DNA of 64,000 nucleotides from Saccharicrinis sp050589685 (GTDB lineage: Bacteria > Bacteroidota > Bacteroidia > Bacteroidales > Marinilabiliaceae), in the NCBI RefSeq assembly GCF_050589685.1, contig NZ_JBNGOS010000019.1, positions 66,882 to 130,881 of the forward strand, read 5' to 3'. Of this stretch, positions 37,515 through 46,703 are shown one piece after another. The first letter of the stretch is position 1. Each line of letters opens with the position of its first letter. The position numbers were made by a program, and so were the translations under genes. The notes under the pieces are model-generated. The model did no database searches and was not told where the DNA came from. It worked only from the letters and a program-made list of their open reading frames with translations.

Positions 37515-38888
37515 ATGAAGAAAATATTTCTGCTACTTAGTATGTGTTTTGTGCTAACGGTTGGTTCTGCGCAAAACCCTGTTTTTACCCATGTTTTTAC
37601 AGCCGATCCTTCACCCCATGTTTGGCCAAACGACGATCGCCTTTGGGTTTATACCAGCCATGATGAACCCGGTTCTAATAACCATTACGGAATGACTGGC
37701 TATCATGCCTTTTCTACTACCGACATGGTCAATTGGACAGACCATGGCCGTATATTACATTTAGAAAATGTAGATTGGGCAGAGAGTCATGCCTGGGCCA
37801 TGGATGCGGCCTATTACCGGGGAAAATACTACCTTATATATTGCATGAAAGAAGCCGGTATCGGACTTTTTAGAACCGGGGTTGCCCGTAGTGACCGTCC
37901 CGAAGGACCTTTTACCGACTTAGGTTATATTAAAGGAGTGGAATTTGGTCAGGATCCTGCTATTTTTATCGATGACGATGCCCGCCTGCCGGACGGGCAG
38001 GGTACTCCATATCTTTTTTGGGGGCACGACCGTCAGTGCTACGGCGCTGAATTGAACGATGATTTAATGTCTATTAAACCAGAAACAGAAGTAGACCTAA
38101 AGCCCCAGTTAAAGTATGTGTTTGAGGGTCCCTGGGTTCATAAATATAAAGGAAAGTATTACCTGACTTACCCCGGCCTTACTCCACGCCGATGGCCTGA
38201 AAAGATGTTTTATGGCGTGGCCGATAAACCCTTAGGACCATACGAATATAAAGGTTGTTTTATCGATGATTTTGAAGGTCAAAGTGGCACCAACCATGGA
38301 GGTATTGTGACTTATAGAGGAAAAGATATCATGTTTTACCACAGCGCTTGGTTATCCGGCGGATTAAGTGAAACACGCTGCGTAATGGCAGATTACCTTA
38401 GGTATGACAAAGAGGGAAATATTATTCCCATTGTTCCTTCAAAAGAAGGTTTGGCTAATGCAAAGCGTACAAAAACAACACTCAAGTTAGAAGCTGAAAA
38501 CGGCTTTGCTGCCGGTGGCGACTTATACAATGTAATTGTTGATACATATATAAAAGATTACAGTGGTAGAGGATATGTTACAAATTTTGATAATCCCTAC
38601 GACCATGTATCAATTTTGGCTCAAGTAGCAAAACCGTCTAAATATCGTTTTAAAGTACGATATGCTTCCCCTGCTGGAGAATCAAACCACAATGTGTTGA
38701 TAAATAGTCATCAATATAGAGGTTTTGTTTTTCCACCATCAGAAACCTTTACCGAAATTGATTTTGGTATTGTAGAATTAAAAGCCGGAGATAACTTAGT
38801 ACGTATTTTCAAGAGCAACTGGAAACCTTCAAAGGGACAATTTGCAATTGATTATATTAAACTGGAACAGGTTTTTGATGATGAATAG
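37515..38888 (+). CDS. GH43 enzyme with C-terminal CBM6/35-like module
   Basis: The 457-residue product has a signal peptide (to VGSAQ), a five-bladed propeller with the GH43 triad (D31 in ADPSPHVWP, D97 in WAMDAAYY, E204 in FEGPWVHKY), and from about 320 a beta-sandwich that begins LKLEAENG and ends IDYIKLEQV, like carbohydrate-binding modules 6 or 35. GH43 members release arabinose, xylose or sometimes galactose residues. Residues 155-165 (RLPDGQGTP) sit in a normal propeller loop. It is the last plus-strand gene before the convergent sulfatase. Confidence 0.9.
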   Translation: MKKIFLLLSMCFVLTVGSAQNPVFTHVFTADPSPHVWPNDDRLWVYTSHDEPGSNNHYGMTGYHAFSTTDMVNWTDHGRILHLENVDWAESHAWAMDAAYYRGKYYLIYCMKEAGIGLFRTGVARSDRPEGPFTDLGYIKGVEFGQDPAIFIDDDARLPDGQGTPYLFWGHDRQCYGAELNDDLMSIKPETEVDLKPQLKYVFEGPWVHKYKGKYYLTYPGLTPRRWPEKMFYGVADKPLGPYEYKGCFIDDFEGQSGTNHGGIVTYRGKDIMFYHSAWLSGGLSETRCVMADYLRYDKEGNIIPIVPSKEGLANAKRTKTTLKLEAENGFAAGGDLYNVIVDTYIKDYSGRGYVTNFDNPYDHVSILAQVAKPSKYRFKVRYASPAGESNHNVLINSHQYRGFVFPPSETFTEIDFGIVELKAGDNLVRIFKSNWKPSKGQFAIDYIKLEQVFDDE

Positions 38889-38996
38889 TCGGTAGTCTTT
38901 CATCAAAGTTATTTTTTTGTTACCGGTGTTTCCTTTGCAAAAAACAAACGAATTGTCGGCATGAAAAAAAGCGAATTAGTTGTTGATGAGCAAGTG

Positions 38997-39122
38997 ATTA
39001 AACCCGGATATGTATTAGAGATATGTAATGAGCATTTAAAATACCATAAAACAAGGAGTTGCTGATACGAGGCATTGCACCGCTCAGGAGAGTATGAGCA
39101 ACTCCGTAAAACGCCTTGTTTT
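38997..39122. repeat. Family A dispersed repeat with internal hairpin
   Basis: ATTAAACCCGGATATGTATTAGAG ... ATAAAACAAGG ... CTGATACGAGGCAT matches the right arm at 14,441-14,525 (opposite orientation) at roughly 80 percent of positions. Downstream it folds back: GGAGTTGCT (39,055-39,063) pairs with AGCAACTCC (39,097-39,105), and AAAACAAGG (39,048-39,056) with CCTTGTTTT (39,114-39,122). It lies downstream of the GH43 gene and beside a broken minus-strand reading frame. Confidence 0.7.
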
Positions 39123-39126
39123 GAAG

Positions 39127-39368
39127 TAGTTGTTTTGCGTAACAGGATTTCTTTTAGAGTACCATTTTTCATAGCTCCCCCGGTTCTGGCGACTGCCTCA
39201 TTGTAAAATTCTGAGTCGGTTGCCATTACAGTGTGTTTGATCCTTCTTTATCATTTACTTTGGCATCAACCATGATATAATCGTTTTCCGACTATATCGA
39301 TTCATTTTATGGTTGAAAGAACAGGAAACGAATAGTGCAATTAGAGATAGAAGTTTATTGTTTTTCAT
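39127..39368 (-). pseudogene. Relic of a lipoprotein gene, 5' part only
   Basis: On the minus strand an ATG at 39,368 begins a lipoprotein-like signal (MKNNKLLSLIALFVSCSF), after which the frame is soon lost. A second frame gives SENDYIMVDAKVNDKEGSNT up to a stop, and a third gives MATDSEFYNEAVARTGGAMKNG until the repeat A element at 39,122. The three pieces read as one protein start with two frameshifts, cut off by the repeat. The family is not recognised. The gap 39,370-39,582 holds nothing else. Confidence 0.4.
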
Positions 39369-39582
39369 TTGGTTGTAATATTTTCACTAACTATTCAAAT
39401 TAAAGCTCCATGCAAATGGCTCTTCCCCGAATACCTGAGATAGGGGAGGGTACCACACCAAATCCTTCGCCGATCACTTGTCGCTATTACTTTAGCGGGA
39501 ACACTGCAAAGCTATGGCCGTTGAAAAATGGTGTGAGGATGGGGGTAAGCAGTTTTATTTTATACTCCTGCCAAAAAATCAT

Positions 39583-41001
39583 TTACCATTGATAATCTTT
39601 CCCTTCGCGACTGTCTTTCCACGATTCTTTCGTTTCCTGAAGTGCTGCTTTCATCCTTTCAAATAATTCCGGCATTTCACTTGCCAGGTCATGCGATTCC
39701 GAAGGATCTTCTTCCAAATTAAAAAGCATCATATCTTTGCCTTTATCCGGAATACAGATTTTGTATTTACCGTTTAATAATGCAAATAATTCCGTGTTTT
39801 TATAAATGCGCTTATAGCCAAAGGCCATACTTTTGTTTCGTTTAGCTGTTATTCCTTTTAAAACAGGAACTAAGCTTATTCCGTCTAAAGGAATTTTAGT
39901 ATGAACAGGGATATTAAGCATATCCAGAATAGTAGGAAAGTAATCGTTGGTATTGGCCTGGAAATTGGTAACCTGTCCGCCATTGATATGCTCAGGCCAT
40001 AATATTAGAGATGGTACACGAAGACCGCCTTCCCACATCTGATGTTTGTGTCCGCGATACGGTCCGGCAGATGCTATACCTGCTTTGGCCTGAGGATCGG
40101 CAGGGCCGTTATCGCTGCAAAAGAAAAGTACCGTGTTTTCTTCAATTCCTTGTTCTTGTAAAAATGTTCTTAAACGGCCTATTTGTTCGTCCATGGCAGT
40201 AATGCAGCCATACAAGTGTTTTTGGTCTTCCGGCAGATTGGTATATTTAGCTAAATACTCGGGACCGGCAACTACCGGTTCATGTGGTGCGTGAAACCAG
40301 ATAGTAGCAAAAAACGGTTTTCCCTCATTAATCGATTTTTCAATAAAAGGGATGGCCCTGTCCATGATAATACGGCTATCGTCACCCTCTAAATTTTCCT
40401 TTGCTGGTACACCGTTGTGAACATATATCGATCCACCCCACGAACCATCATCCATACTTCCCCAGCTGTTCCACCCCGCAGGTGTCTTAGTTGGGTTCCA
40501 GGTGGGAACAGCGCTTTTAGTAGCGAATGTTTCATCGTAACCGTGTTGCCATGGTGGCGAATAATAACCTCTTGACTCAACTTTTTCTGATTCTATCCAT
40601 CCCAGGTGCCATTTGCCGAAGAAACCGGTTTGATAACCTTCATTTTTTAGCACTTCGGCAATGGTTTTTTCTGCATGCCGCATGGCACCAGTATGCGCAG
40701 CAAATATTCCCTGACGGAAAGGACTGCGACCGGTTAAACAACTGGCCCTTGTCGGTGAGCAAAGTGGGGCCGCAGCGTAAAAATCCGTAAAACGGATACC
40801 ATCATCCGACATGTCGTCTAAATGTGGGGTAATAATTTTTTTATTGCCGTTAAAACCAACATCTCCCCATCCTAAATCATCTGCCATTAGTAAAATTACA
40901 TTTGTTTTTTGCTTGTCAACCTTATTTTTTTGACTTACTATAGATTGGGAGAATAAAGCTGAAATTAGTAGTGCTATCGAAAAGATATTTGCTGTCTTCA
41001 T
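39583..41001 (-). CDS. S1-family sulfatase (formylglycine-dependent)
   Basis: The 472-residue product has a signal peptide (to QSIVSQ) and the sulfatase core: metal-binding D41-D42 in LMADDLGWGDVG, the maturation motif CSPTR with C81 converted to formylglycine in this class, GKWHLG, HAPHEP, and SDNGP. It ends in a normal C-terminal subdomain (YKICIPDKGKDMMLFNLEEDPSE). It removes sulfate esters from the glycan in the periplasm. The activating enzyme (anSME or FGE) is not in the window. It is the only enzyme of the locus on the minus strand and faces GH39 across a 650-base gap that holds an inverted repeat. Confidence 0.93.
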   Translation of the reverse strand: MKTANIFSIALLISALFSQSIVSQKNKVDKQKTNVILLMADDLGWGDVGFNGNKKIITPHLDDMSDDGIRFTDFYAAAPLCSPTRASCLTGRSPFRQGIFAAHTGAMRHAEKTIAEVLKNEGYQTGFFGKWHLGWIESEKVESRGYYSPPWQHGYDETFATKSAVPTWNPTKTPAGWNSWGSMDDGSWGGSIYVHNGVPAKENLEGDDSRIIMDRAIPFIEKSINEGKPFFATIWFHAPHEPVVAGPEYLAKYTNLPEDQKHLYGCITAMDEQIGRLRTFLQEQGIEENTVLFFCSDNGPADPQAKAGIASAGPYRGHKHQMWEGGLRVPSLILWPEHINGGQVTNFQANTNDYFPTILDMLNIPVHTKIPLDGISLVPVLKGITAKRNKSMAFGYKRIYKNTELFALLNGKYKICIPDKGKDMMLFNLEEDPSESHDLASEMPELFERMKAALQETKESWKDSREGKDYQW

Positions 41002-41056
41002 ATCTGTTTTGTCATTTTTATTGGTGCCACTCTCTTTTAACTAAAAGGTAAAATTA

Positions 41057-41087
41057 GTATTCTTAACTCTGACAAAGATAAGAATAC
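41057..41087. promoter_or_regulatory. 9-13-9 inverted repeat upstream of sulfatase
   Basis: GTATTCTTA (41,057-41,065) and TAAGAATAC (41,079-41,087) form a perfect 9-bp inverted repeat with a 13-base spacer, 56 bases before the sulfatase start. The spacing fits a dimeric regulator site and it overlaps where a promoter is expected. The regulator is not known. Confidence 0.35.
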
Positions 41088-41321
41088 AGTAGTTTGGGAT
41101 TAATTATATCCGGGATTTCATTCCATTATTTTTCTGTAAGTAGTTGTCTTGAATGTTTCATTAAGATAAGTTCCTGTTTCATATCACAGGCAGTGATTAA
41201 ATTGTATTCTAACTTTTTGGTATTTAATCCACAATTGTCAAATAGCTTCATTTAAATGCCAATTCGTTGACCAAAACCAAAACCTTATTGAAAAACAGCC
41301 TTGTAAGATTTTCTATCATGC

Positions 41322-41402
41322 TAGCAATCGGGACAGCTGAATCGGCCTGACATGAATGAATTTTTCAAATCCCGAAAGACGGATCTCTGATAATTTTAAC
41401 CG
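41322..41402 (+). repeat. Family B dispersed repeat
   Basis: TAGCAATCGGGACAGCTGA, then CTGACATGAATGAATTTTTCA, then GACGGATCTCTGATAA matches 63,677-63,757 in opposite orientation at roughly 80 percent of positions over about 80 bases. It overlaps the beginning of the coding relic that follows. Confidence 0.6.
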
Positions 41403-41575
41403 GAAACAACCGAAAAGAGATATCTCCTTGCTATTGTTGTATTTATAATGGAGATATAAAAGGGAAATATTGGGTTAACATTCAGGTGGGTTCAGAAAAA
41501 AAAGGTTCTTTGTTTAAGGAGGTAGTTGTTTACGTTAAGGTAAACCGCGAATGCAACATATTTACTACTCTTTGA
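41360..41575 (+). pseudogene. C-terminal relic, 71 codons, no start
   Basis: Between a stop at 41,357 and a TGA at 41,573-41,575 the frame reads PKDGSLIILTGNN, then GKYWVNIQVGSEKKGSL, then EVVVYVKVNRECNIF, which looks like the beta-rich end of a protein. No ATG or signal precedes it. It is probably the remaining 3' end of a deleted gene ahead of GH39. The family is not recognised. The rest of the gap (41,088-41,320) shows nothing. Confidence 0.35.
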
Positions 41576-41650
41576 GATAAATTCTTCATACGGATAATTT
41601 CAGCATACTTAACTTAGCTTTATTGTTTATCATGACTAAAAAATTATTAA

Positions 41651-43291
41651 ATGCAATTGAAGAATATTTTTATTTTAATAGTTATGGTGCTTACTCAACT
41701 GGTAAGTGCTCAAAATAACGTAACTATAAGTGCCACATCTGAAGGTGAAAAATTCGATCATTTTTGGAGTAAATGTGTTGGTGCAGGTCGGGCCAACGAA
41801 GCTTTAAGGGCAGGCTGGCTCGAACAGCTTGAACTGGTTCATCAGACCTGTGGTTTCGAAACAGTGCGATTCCATGGCTTATTTCACGATGATATGTTTC
41901 CAATTGTTACAGAAAGAGGTAAAACTACCTACAACTGGCAATATATCGATGATGTGTTTGATCGCATGCTCGAGCTGGATGTTCGTCCTTTTGTTGAGCT
42001 GAGTTATTTTCCAAAAACCATGGCGGCTGAAAATTCTCAGACCGTATTCTGGTGGAAAGCGTACACGACTCCCGGAGAAGGGTATTTAGGGAAATGGCAT
42101 GATCTGGTAAAAACTTTTACCCAACACTGTGTGGATAGATATGGGATGGATGAAGTACGTACCTGGTATTTTGAGGTTTGGAATGAACCAAACTTGTGCA
42201 GAGCTTTTTTTGATGGAACAAAATCGCAATATTTCGACTTGTATAAGGCATCTGTAAAAGCAGTACGCTCTGTGGATAGTCTGTTGAAGGTAGGCGGTCC
42301 TTCAACAAGTAACTTTGTGGCTGATGATCGCTATAAAGGCGAACGGGAAGACACCAAGGGATTTACCAAAACGTTTACAGCTGAAAACATCAACGATTTG
42401 GCGTGGCGTGGCGTTTGGATAGAAGACTTCCTTGAATATTGTAAAAAAGAGAATCTTCCGGTAGATTTTGTCACCACACACCCTTATCCTACCGATTACC
42501 CGTTGGATCCCAGAACAGGTAAAGGAAAAGATTTTTCTCGTTTTGTAAATTCTACCATGATTGACATTAAATGGTTAAACGAAGTAATTGCTAACAGCGC
42601 TTACCCTGATGCTGAAATTCATTTGACAGAGTGGAATACCAGTCCTAACAGTAGGGACGCCATGCACGATTTTCTTCCTCCCGCCGCGTACATCACAAAG
42701 GTTAACCTGGATTGTATCGGTTTAACCAACTCGTTGGCATTTTGGATCTTCACTGATATTTTTGAAGAGAAAGGAGGAGGAGCAAGTATTTTTCATGGCG
42801 GTTTCGGTATGATCAACTACCAGGGGTTGGTAAAACCTACTTATCATGCATACAAAATGCTGCATCAATTGGGTGACGAAAAACTGTTTAAGAACGATTT
42901 CTTGTTCGTAAGCCGCAAATCAGGTAACGGAAAAGTGGTTGCGCTAGCCTATAACTATCCTGAAGATCATTACCAGGCAGTTCCGGCAAGCATTAAGAAA
43001 ATTGAGAAATATGAGGAAGGAAAATCGCGTCAGCTAAATGTTACCATGACTGATTTAAAACCCGGAACCCAGTTTAAAATAGAAACACTGGATAAAGACC
43101 ACGGGAATATTTATAACTATTGGGAAAAAATGGGAAAGCCGGAGCCTCCAACGCGTGAGCAAATAAAAGTGATGAAGGATTATGCAAATAACTTGAAAAC
43201 AGAAATCATTATTGCAGATAAGGATGGGAAACTTACTATTAATAGAGAAATTGCGGCTTGGAATGTACTTCTTATTCAGCAAATTAATTAA
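41651..43291 (+). CDS. GH39-family beta-xylosidase-like enzyme
   Basis: The 546-residue product has a signal peptide (to LVSAQ) and a (beta/alpha)8 barrel with the clan A catalytic pair: acid/base E179 in FEVWNEPN and nucleophile E327 in HLTEWNTS. The start FDHFWSKCVGAGRANEALR and the motif RFHGLFHDDM are typical of GH39 xylosidases. The end (about 430-546) is a beta-sandwich with a helical insert (GKPEPPTREQIKVMKDYANN). It should release beta-linked xylose or a related sugar with retention. The stop is 6 bases before the next gene, so the two are coupled. Confidence 0.9.
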   Translation: MQLKNIFILIVMVLTQLVSAQNNVTISATSEGEKFDHFWSKCVGAGRANEALRAGWLEQLELVHQTCGFETVRFHGLFHDDMFPIVTERGKTTYNWQYIDDVFDRMLELDVRPFVELSYFPKTMAAENSQTVFWWKAYTTPGEGYLGKWHDLVKTFTQHCVDRYGMDEVRTWYFEVWNEPNLCRAFFDGTKSQYFDLYKASVKAVRSVDSLLKVGGPSTSNFVADDRYKGEREDTKGFTKTFTAENINDLAWRGVWIEDFLEYCKKENLPVDFVTTHPYPTDYPLDPRTGKGKDFSRFVNSTMIDIKWLNEVIANSAYPDAEIHLTEWNTSPNSRDAMHDFLPPAAYITKVNLDCIGLTNSLAFWIFTDIFEEKGGGASIFHGGFGMINYQGLVKPTYHAYKMLHQLGDEKLFKNDFLFVSRKSGNGKVVALAYNYPEDHYQAVPASIKKIEKYEEGKSRQLNVTMTDLKPGTQFKIETLDKDHGNIYNYWEKMGKPEPPTREQIKVMKDYANNLKTEIIIADKDGKLTINREIAAWNVLLIQQIN

Positions 43292-43297
43292 TAAGTT

Positions 43298-43993
43298 ATG
43301 AAAAGTTTAAATGCGGTATTTCTATTGCTAACTTTGCTCATGCCAAACGTTTTGTCTGCACAAGAAACCGATTGGGCTAATTTGAATCGTTACCGGAAAG
43401 AAAACGCCATGCTCAAAGTTCCAGCAAAAAAAGAGCAGAGAGTGGTTTTTATGGGCAACTCCATAACCGAAAAATGGGGCTCCCGAGATTCTATGTTCTG
43501 GAAAGGTAAACCTTATATTAATAGGGGTATCAGCGGACAGGTGACATCGCAAATGTTGCTTCGTTTTCGAGCAGATGTTATTGAGCTTCAGCCTAAGGTG
43601 GTCGTCATTTTAGCCGGAACCAACGATATAGCGCAAAATAAAGGCCCCATTACGATAAAGGAGATAGCAGGCAATATATTTTCAATGGTTGAATTGGCCA
43701 AAGCCAATCAAATAGAGGTTGTGTTGTGTTCTGTTTTGCCGGTTGTGCAATACAAATGGAGAAAGGAAATAAAACCTGCGGAAAAGGTTATCGAACTCAA
43801 TAAACTGCTGAAAGCTTACGCAAAAAAAAACAAGCTTTCCTATATTGACTGCCACACGCCAATGGCGAACGAACACAAAGGTTTAAAAAAAGAGTTTTCT
43901 CCGGATGGGGTACATCCCAATTACAAGGGTTACCAAATGATGGGACTTTTGTTCGAAAAATCCATTTCCAAGGCACTAAAAAAGAAACACTGA
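43298..43993 (+). CDS. SGNH/GDSL-family secreted esterase
   Basis: The 231-residue product has a signal peptide (to NVLSAQ) and all four SGNH blocks: GNSIT with nucleophile S55, NRGISGQ, GTND, and DGVHP with D203 and H206. Length and motifs fit carbohydrate acetylesterases of the GDSL type. It begins 6 bases after GH39 and probably deacetylates the same oligosaccharide. With the enzyme at 33,194 this is the second esterase of the locus. Confidence 0.88.
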   Translation: MKSLNAVFLLLTLLMPNVLSAQETDWANLNRYRKENAMLKVPAKKEQRVVFMGNSITEKWGSRDSMFWKGKPYINRGISGQVTSQMLLRFRADVIELQPKVVVILAGTNDIAQNKGPITIKEIAGNIFSMVELAKANQIEVVLCSVLPVVQYKWRKEIKPAEKVIELNKLLKAYAKKNKLSYIDCHTPMANEHKGLKKEFSPDGVHPNYKGYQMMGLLFEKSISKALKKKH

Positions 43994-44210
43994 GATGAAT
44001 ATGGTGTGTATGTGGCAAATAGTACTGAATGCTTTGTGCTTGAGTGACATACGCAACCATGCAACAAACATTGCATTGTTTGGTATGCTTTCCCTATCTT
44101 CATTTTTGGGTTTTATCTACTTTCGTTACAATAAAAATTGTAAAATGTAAAAAACAACCTGTGTATGGCATTAAGGAATTGCAGTAGATACACATTATTA
44201 AAATATTAAA

Positions 44211-45407
44211 ATGAGAAAACTATTAATTTTAAGTCAATTGGTACTTGTCGCGCTTATGATTAGTTGTACAACCCCTCAAGAATTCGATACAAAGGTTTCG
44301 TTGGATTATTGCCTTGAGCAGGTTACAAAAAGTATAGGTCAAACCCAGTATGCAGATTCATTCCCCCGAAACATTGATCCGGGTAAAAAGGAATGGAATT
44401 ATGTGGGGGTAAAAGATTGGACCAGCGGTTTCTATCCGGGCGTACTTTGGTATGCCTATGAGTATACGGGTAATGAGGAAATATTAAAGCAAGCTAAAAA
44501 ATTTACCGAACCTATTAAATACATTGCCTTTAACAAGGCTTACGATCATGATATAGGTTTTCAGGTGTATTGTAGTTTTGGCAACGGTTACCGATTGACC
44601 GGAAATAAGGCCTACAAGGAGGTGATGTTGGCTGCCGCGGATACCTTGGCAACGCTTTATAATCCTCATGTAGGTACTATTCATTCCTGGCCTCGCAAAA
44701 AAGAGTATTCGCATAATACCATCATCGATAATATGATGAATCTGGAATTGTTGTTCTGGGCATCCAAAAACGGGGGCGGTCAACAATTATATCAAATGGC
44801 AGAGAGTCACGCCGAAGTGACCATGAAAAATATAGTTCGCTCGGATAATGCCGTTTACCATGTAGGGGATTTTGACAAGGAAACAGGTGAATTTATTAAG
44901 GGACACACACATCAGGGTTATGCCGATGAATCTATGTGGGCACGCGGACAAACCTGGGGTATTTATGGCTTTGCCATTGCCAGCCGCGAAACGGGACGGA
45001 AAGACTTTCTGGAGACCTCCAAAAAACTGGCAGATCATTTTCTGGAACGTATGCCTGAAGACGGTATCCCTTTTTGGGATTTTGACGACCCACGCATTCC
45101 CAAAGCCCCCAAAGATGCATCGGCTGCCGCAATTGCTGCTTGTGGTATGTTAGAGCTTTCCAACCAGGTAGAAGAAAGAGAATTAGCGCACAAATATAAG
45201 AATGCCGCTGAAACGCTTTTGTCAACTCTTTCGTCTGATAAATATTGGAGCAGGGAAACCAATAATGCTATTTTGTTGCATTCAACGGGAAACCATCCTC
45301 GAAATTCCGAAATTGACGTACCAATTATTTATGCCGATTACTATTTTATGGAAGCATTGTTGCGCTTGAAAAGAATGGACGAAGGGGAAATGATGGCTTA
45401 TCAGTAA
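44211..45407 (+). CDS. GH88 unsaturated glucuronyl hydrolase, lipoprotein
   Basis: The 398-residue product has a lipoprotein signal (LMISCTTPQ) and an (alpha/alpha)6 barrel. Both catalytic aspartates of the family are visible: D114 in DHDIGFQ and D173 in IIDNMMNLEL. WTSGFYPG, GYADESMWARGQTWGIYGF and PIIYADYYF are standard GH88 blocks. The enzyme hydrates the delta-4,5 double bond of unsaturated uronic residues, which are made only by polysaccharide lyases. Its presence implies a lyase in the pathway, possibly one of the two beta-helix proteins. A leader of 217 bases separates it from the SGNH gene. Confidence 0.92.
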   Translation: MRKLLILSQLVLVALMISCTTPQEFDTKVSLDYCLEQVTKSIGQTQYADSFPRNIDPGKKEWNYVGVKDWTSGFYPGVLWYAYEYTGNEEILKQAKKFTEPIKYIAFNKAYDHDIGFQVYCSFGNGYRLTGNKAYKEVMLAAADTLATLYNPHVGTIHSWPRKKEYSHNTIIDNMMNLELLFWASKNGGGQQLYQMAESHAEVTMKNIVRSDNAVYHVGDFDKETGEFIKGHTHQGYADESMWARGQTWGIYGFAIASRETGRKDFLETSKKLADHFLERMPEDGIPFWDFDDPRIPKAPKDASAAAIAACGMLELSNQVEERELAHKYKNAAETLLSTLSSDKYWSRETNNAILLHSTGNHPRNSEIDVPIIYADYYFMEALLRLKRMDEGEMMAYQ

Positions 45408-45489
45408 TCGGCAGTGTAATCAATACCAAAACCTTGTAAATTAATGGTTTCATGCAGGTTGTATGACCTTTGAAAGAAAATGTAAAAAG

Positions 45490-46362
45490 ATGAATAACCT
45501 AAGAAAAATGATATTGGCTATACTTGTCATAATTTCGACATGGCAAGTGGTGGCACAAGAGGCAAACGCGATATTCAATACAGCAAAAAGTTTAGTGTTG
45601 GAACAAAACTACAGCGAGGCTTTATCGAAATATAAAGATGCCTTTGCAACAGAAATAGGCGACTCTGTGCAGCTCGCAGAAGCTTATGGATACGCCGGTA
45701 TTTGTTTAGAAGAGACAGGTAATGTTCGGGAAGCGCTGAAGCATTATAAAAAGGCTCTCAATTATAAGGTACTTGAATTGTCCATTTATGACAAGGCTAT
45801 ATCTTTAACCAAAGAGATGAAAAACCATGAAATGCATGAATGGGCATTGATGGAAAAAGTAAAATATTTTCCCGAGTTTAAAGTGGATGTTGAGAAAGCA
45901 CTAAGTTCACATTATCTAAAAACTAAACAGTACGATAAACTATTGATTTCATCCGAAAAAATGGGACAATGGTTCCCGGATTCTCCAAAGTACAAGTATT
46001 ATATGGGAGTGGCCTACCAAAGCCAAGGTGACATTGATCAAGCTGTTGAAGCTTATAAATTAGCACTGGACAAGGATGCGGAATACACGTCAGCGAATAT
46101 GCGGCTGGGTCATATTCTTTTCGAAAAAGGGAACAAGGTATATGCTAAAAAGAAAAAAGCATACGAAGCAATAGCAAAGCCAACACGGGTTGATTACTCA
46201 AACTATCATAAATCGCTGGAGGAAGCTAAAGTCATTTATCGGGAAGCGGAGGGTTACCTGTTAAAAGCATACCAAGTTAAACAGGATCCTAATTTGAAAA
46301 AGATGCTGTATGCCGTATATACAAGACTGGGAGAAAAAGAGAAAGCGTTAAAGTTTAAATAA
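45490..46362 (+). CDS. Secreted tetratricopeptide-repeat protein
   Basis: An ATG at 45,463 is in frame; 45,490 is preferred because it gives a signal peptide (MNNLRKMILAILVIISTWQVVAQ). The ~290-residue product has TPR units at about 30-105 (ALSKYKDAFA, AYGYAGICLEETGNVREALKHYKKAL) and 165-210 (YYMGVAYQSQGDIDQAVEAYKLALDKD), and a lysine-rich helical end with a last repeat. It is probably a periplasmic scaffold. It closes the glycan locus; a direct role in it is not shown. Confidence 0.75.
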   Translation: MNNLRKMILAILVIISTWQVVAQEANAIFNTAKSLVLEQNYSEALSKYKDAFATEIGDSVQLAEAYGYAGICLEETGNVREALKHYKKALNYKVLELSIYDKAISLTKEMKNHEMHEWALMEKVKYFPEFKVDVEKALSSHYLKTKQYDKLLISSEKMGQWFPDSPKYKYYMGVAYQSQGDIDQAVEAYKLALDKDAEYTSANMRLGHILFEKGNKVYAKKKKAYEAIAKPTRVDYSNYHKSLEEAKVIYREAEGYLLKAYQVKQDPNLKKMLYAVYTRLGEKEKALKFK

Positions 46363-46703
46363 TTAGAATTAACGGTTAAAAAGCCGGTTTAATCCTTAAA
46401 TCCTCAAGCATTAAATTTTGACTTTCTTTAATGATTCTGGTTTAAGGGTTAATCCTCATTTAATATCTCACGCATTGGTGTGAAGCAGGTAGCCAAAGGG
46501 GTGATGTGCTTAAGCGAATCCAGAAAGGATACAACTCATACATACCCGGGAAATGCTTTGCAGGTATTGGCTTAATATAGCCTTGCCTTAGTAAGAGCAG
46601 GCTGGTCATCGTTTAAAATAGAATTCAACCTTAAAAGCAAAACCCGGATATTTTTATTTCACACATCTTTTAAAATTTTACTGCGAACTATTACTTAAGT
46701 TGG
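46363..46703. other. Gene-free gap between the glycan locus and degQ
   Basis: This 341-base gap separates two genes that converge. I see no complete reading frame, no RNA-like fold and no clear T-tailed hairpin. A stretch near 46,490-46,650 has a few coding-like runs broken by stops but nothing I can identify. Confidence 0.5.

Noticed and set aside
38909..39226. A 105-codon minus-strand reading frame
   Set aside because: It crosses the family A repeat and its hairpins; only the first ~45 codons look coding, and those belong to the broken lipoprotein relic.
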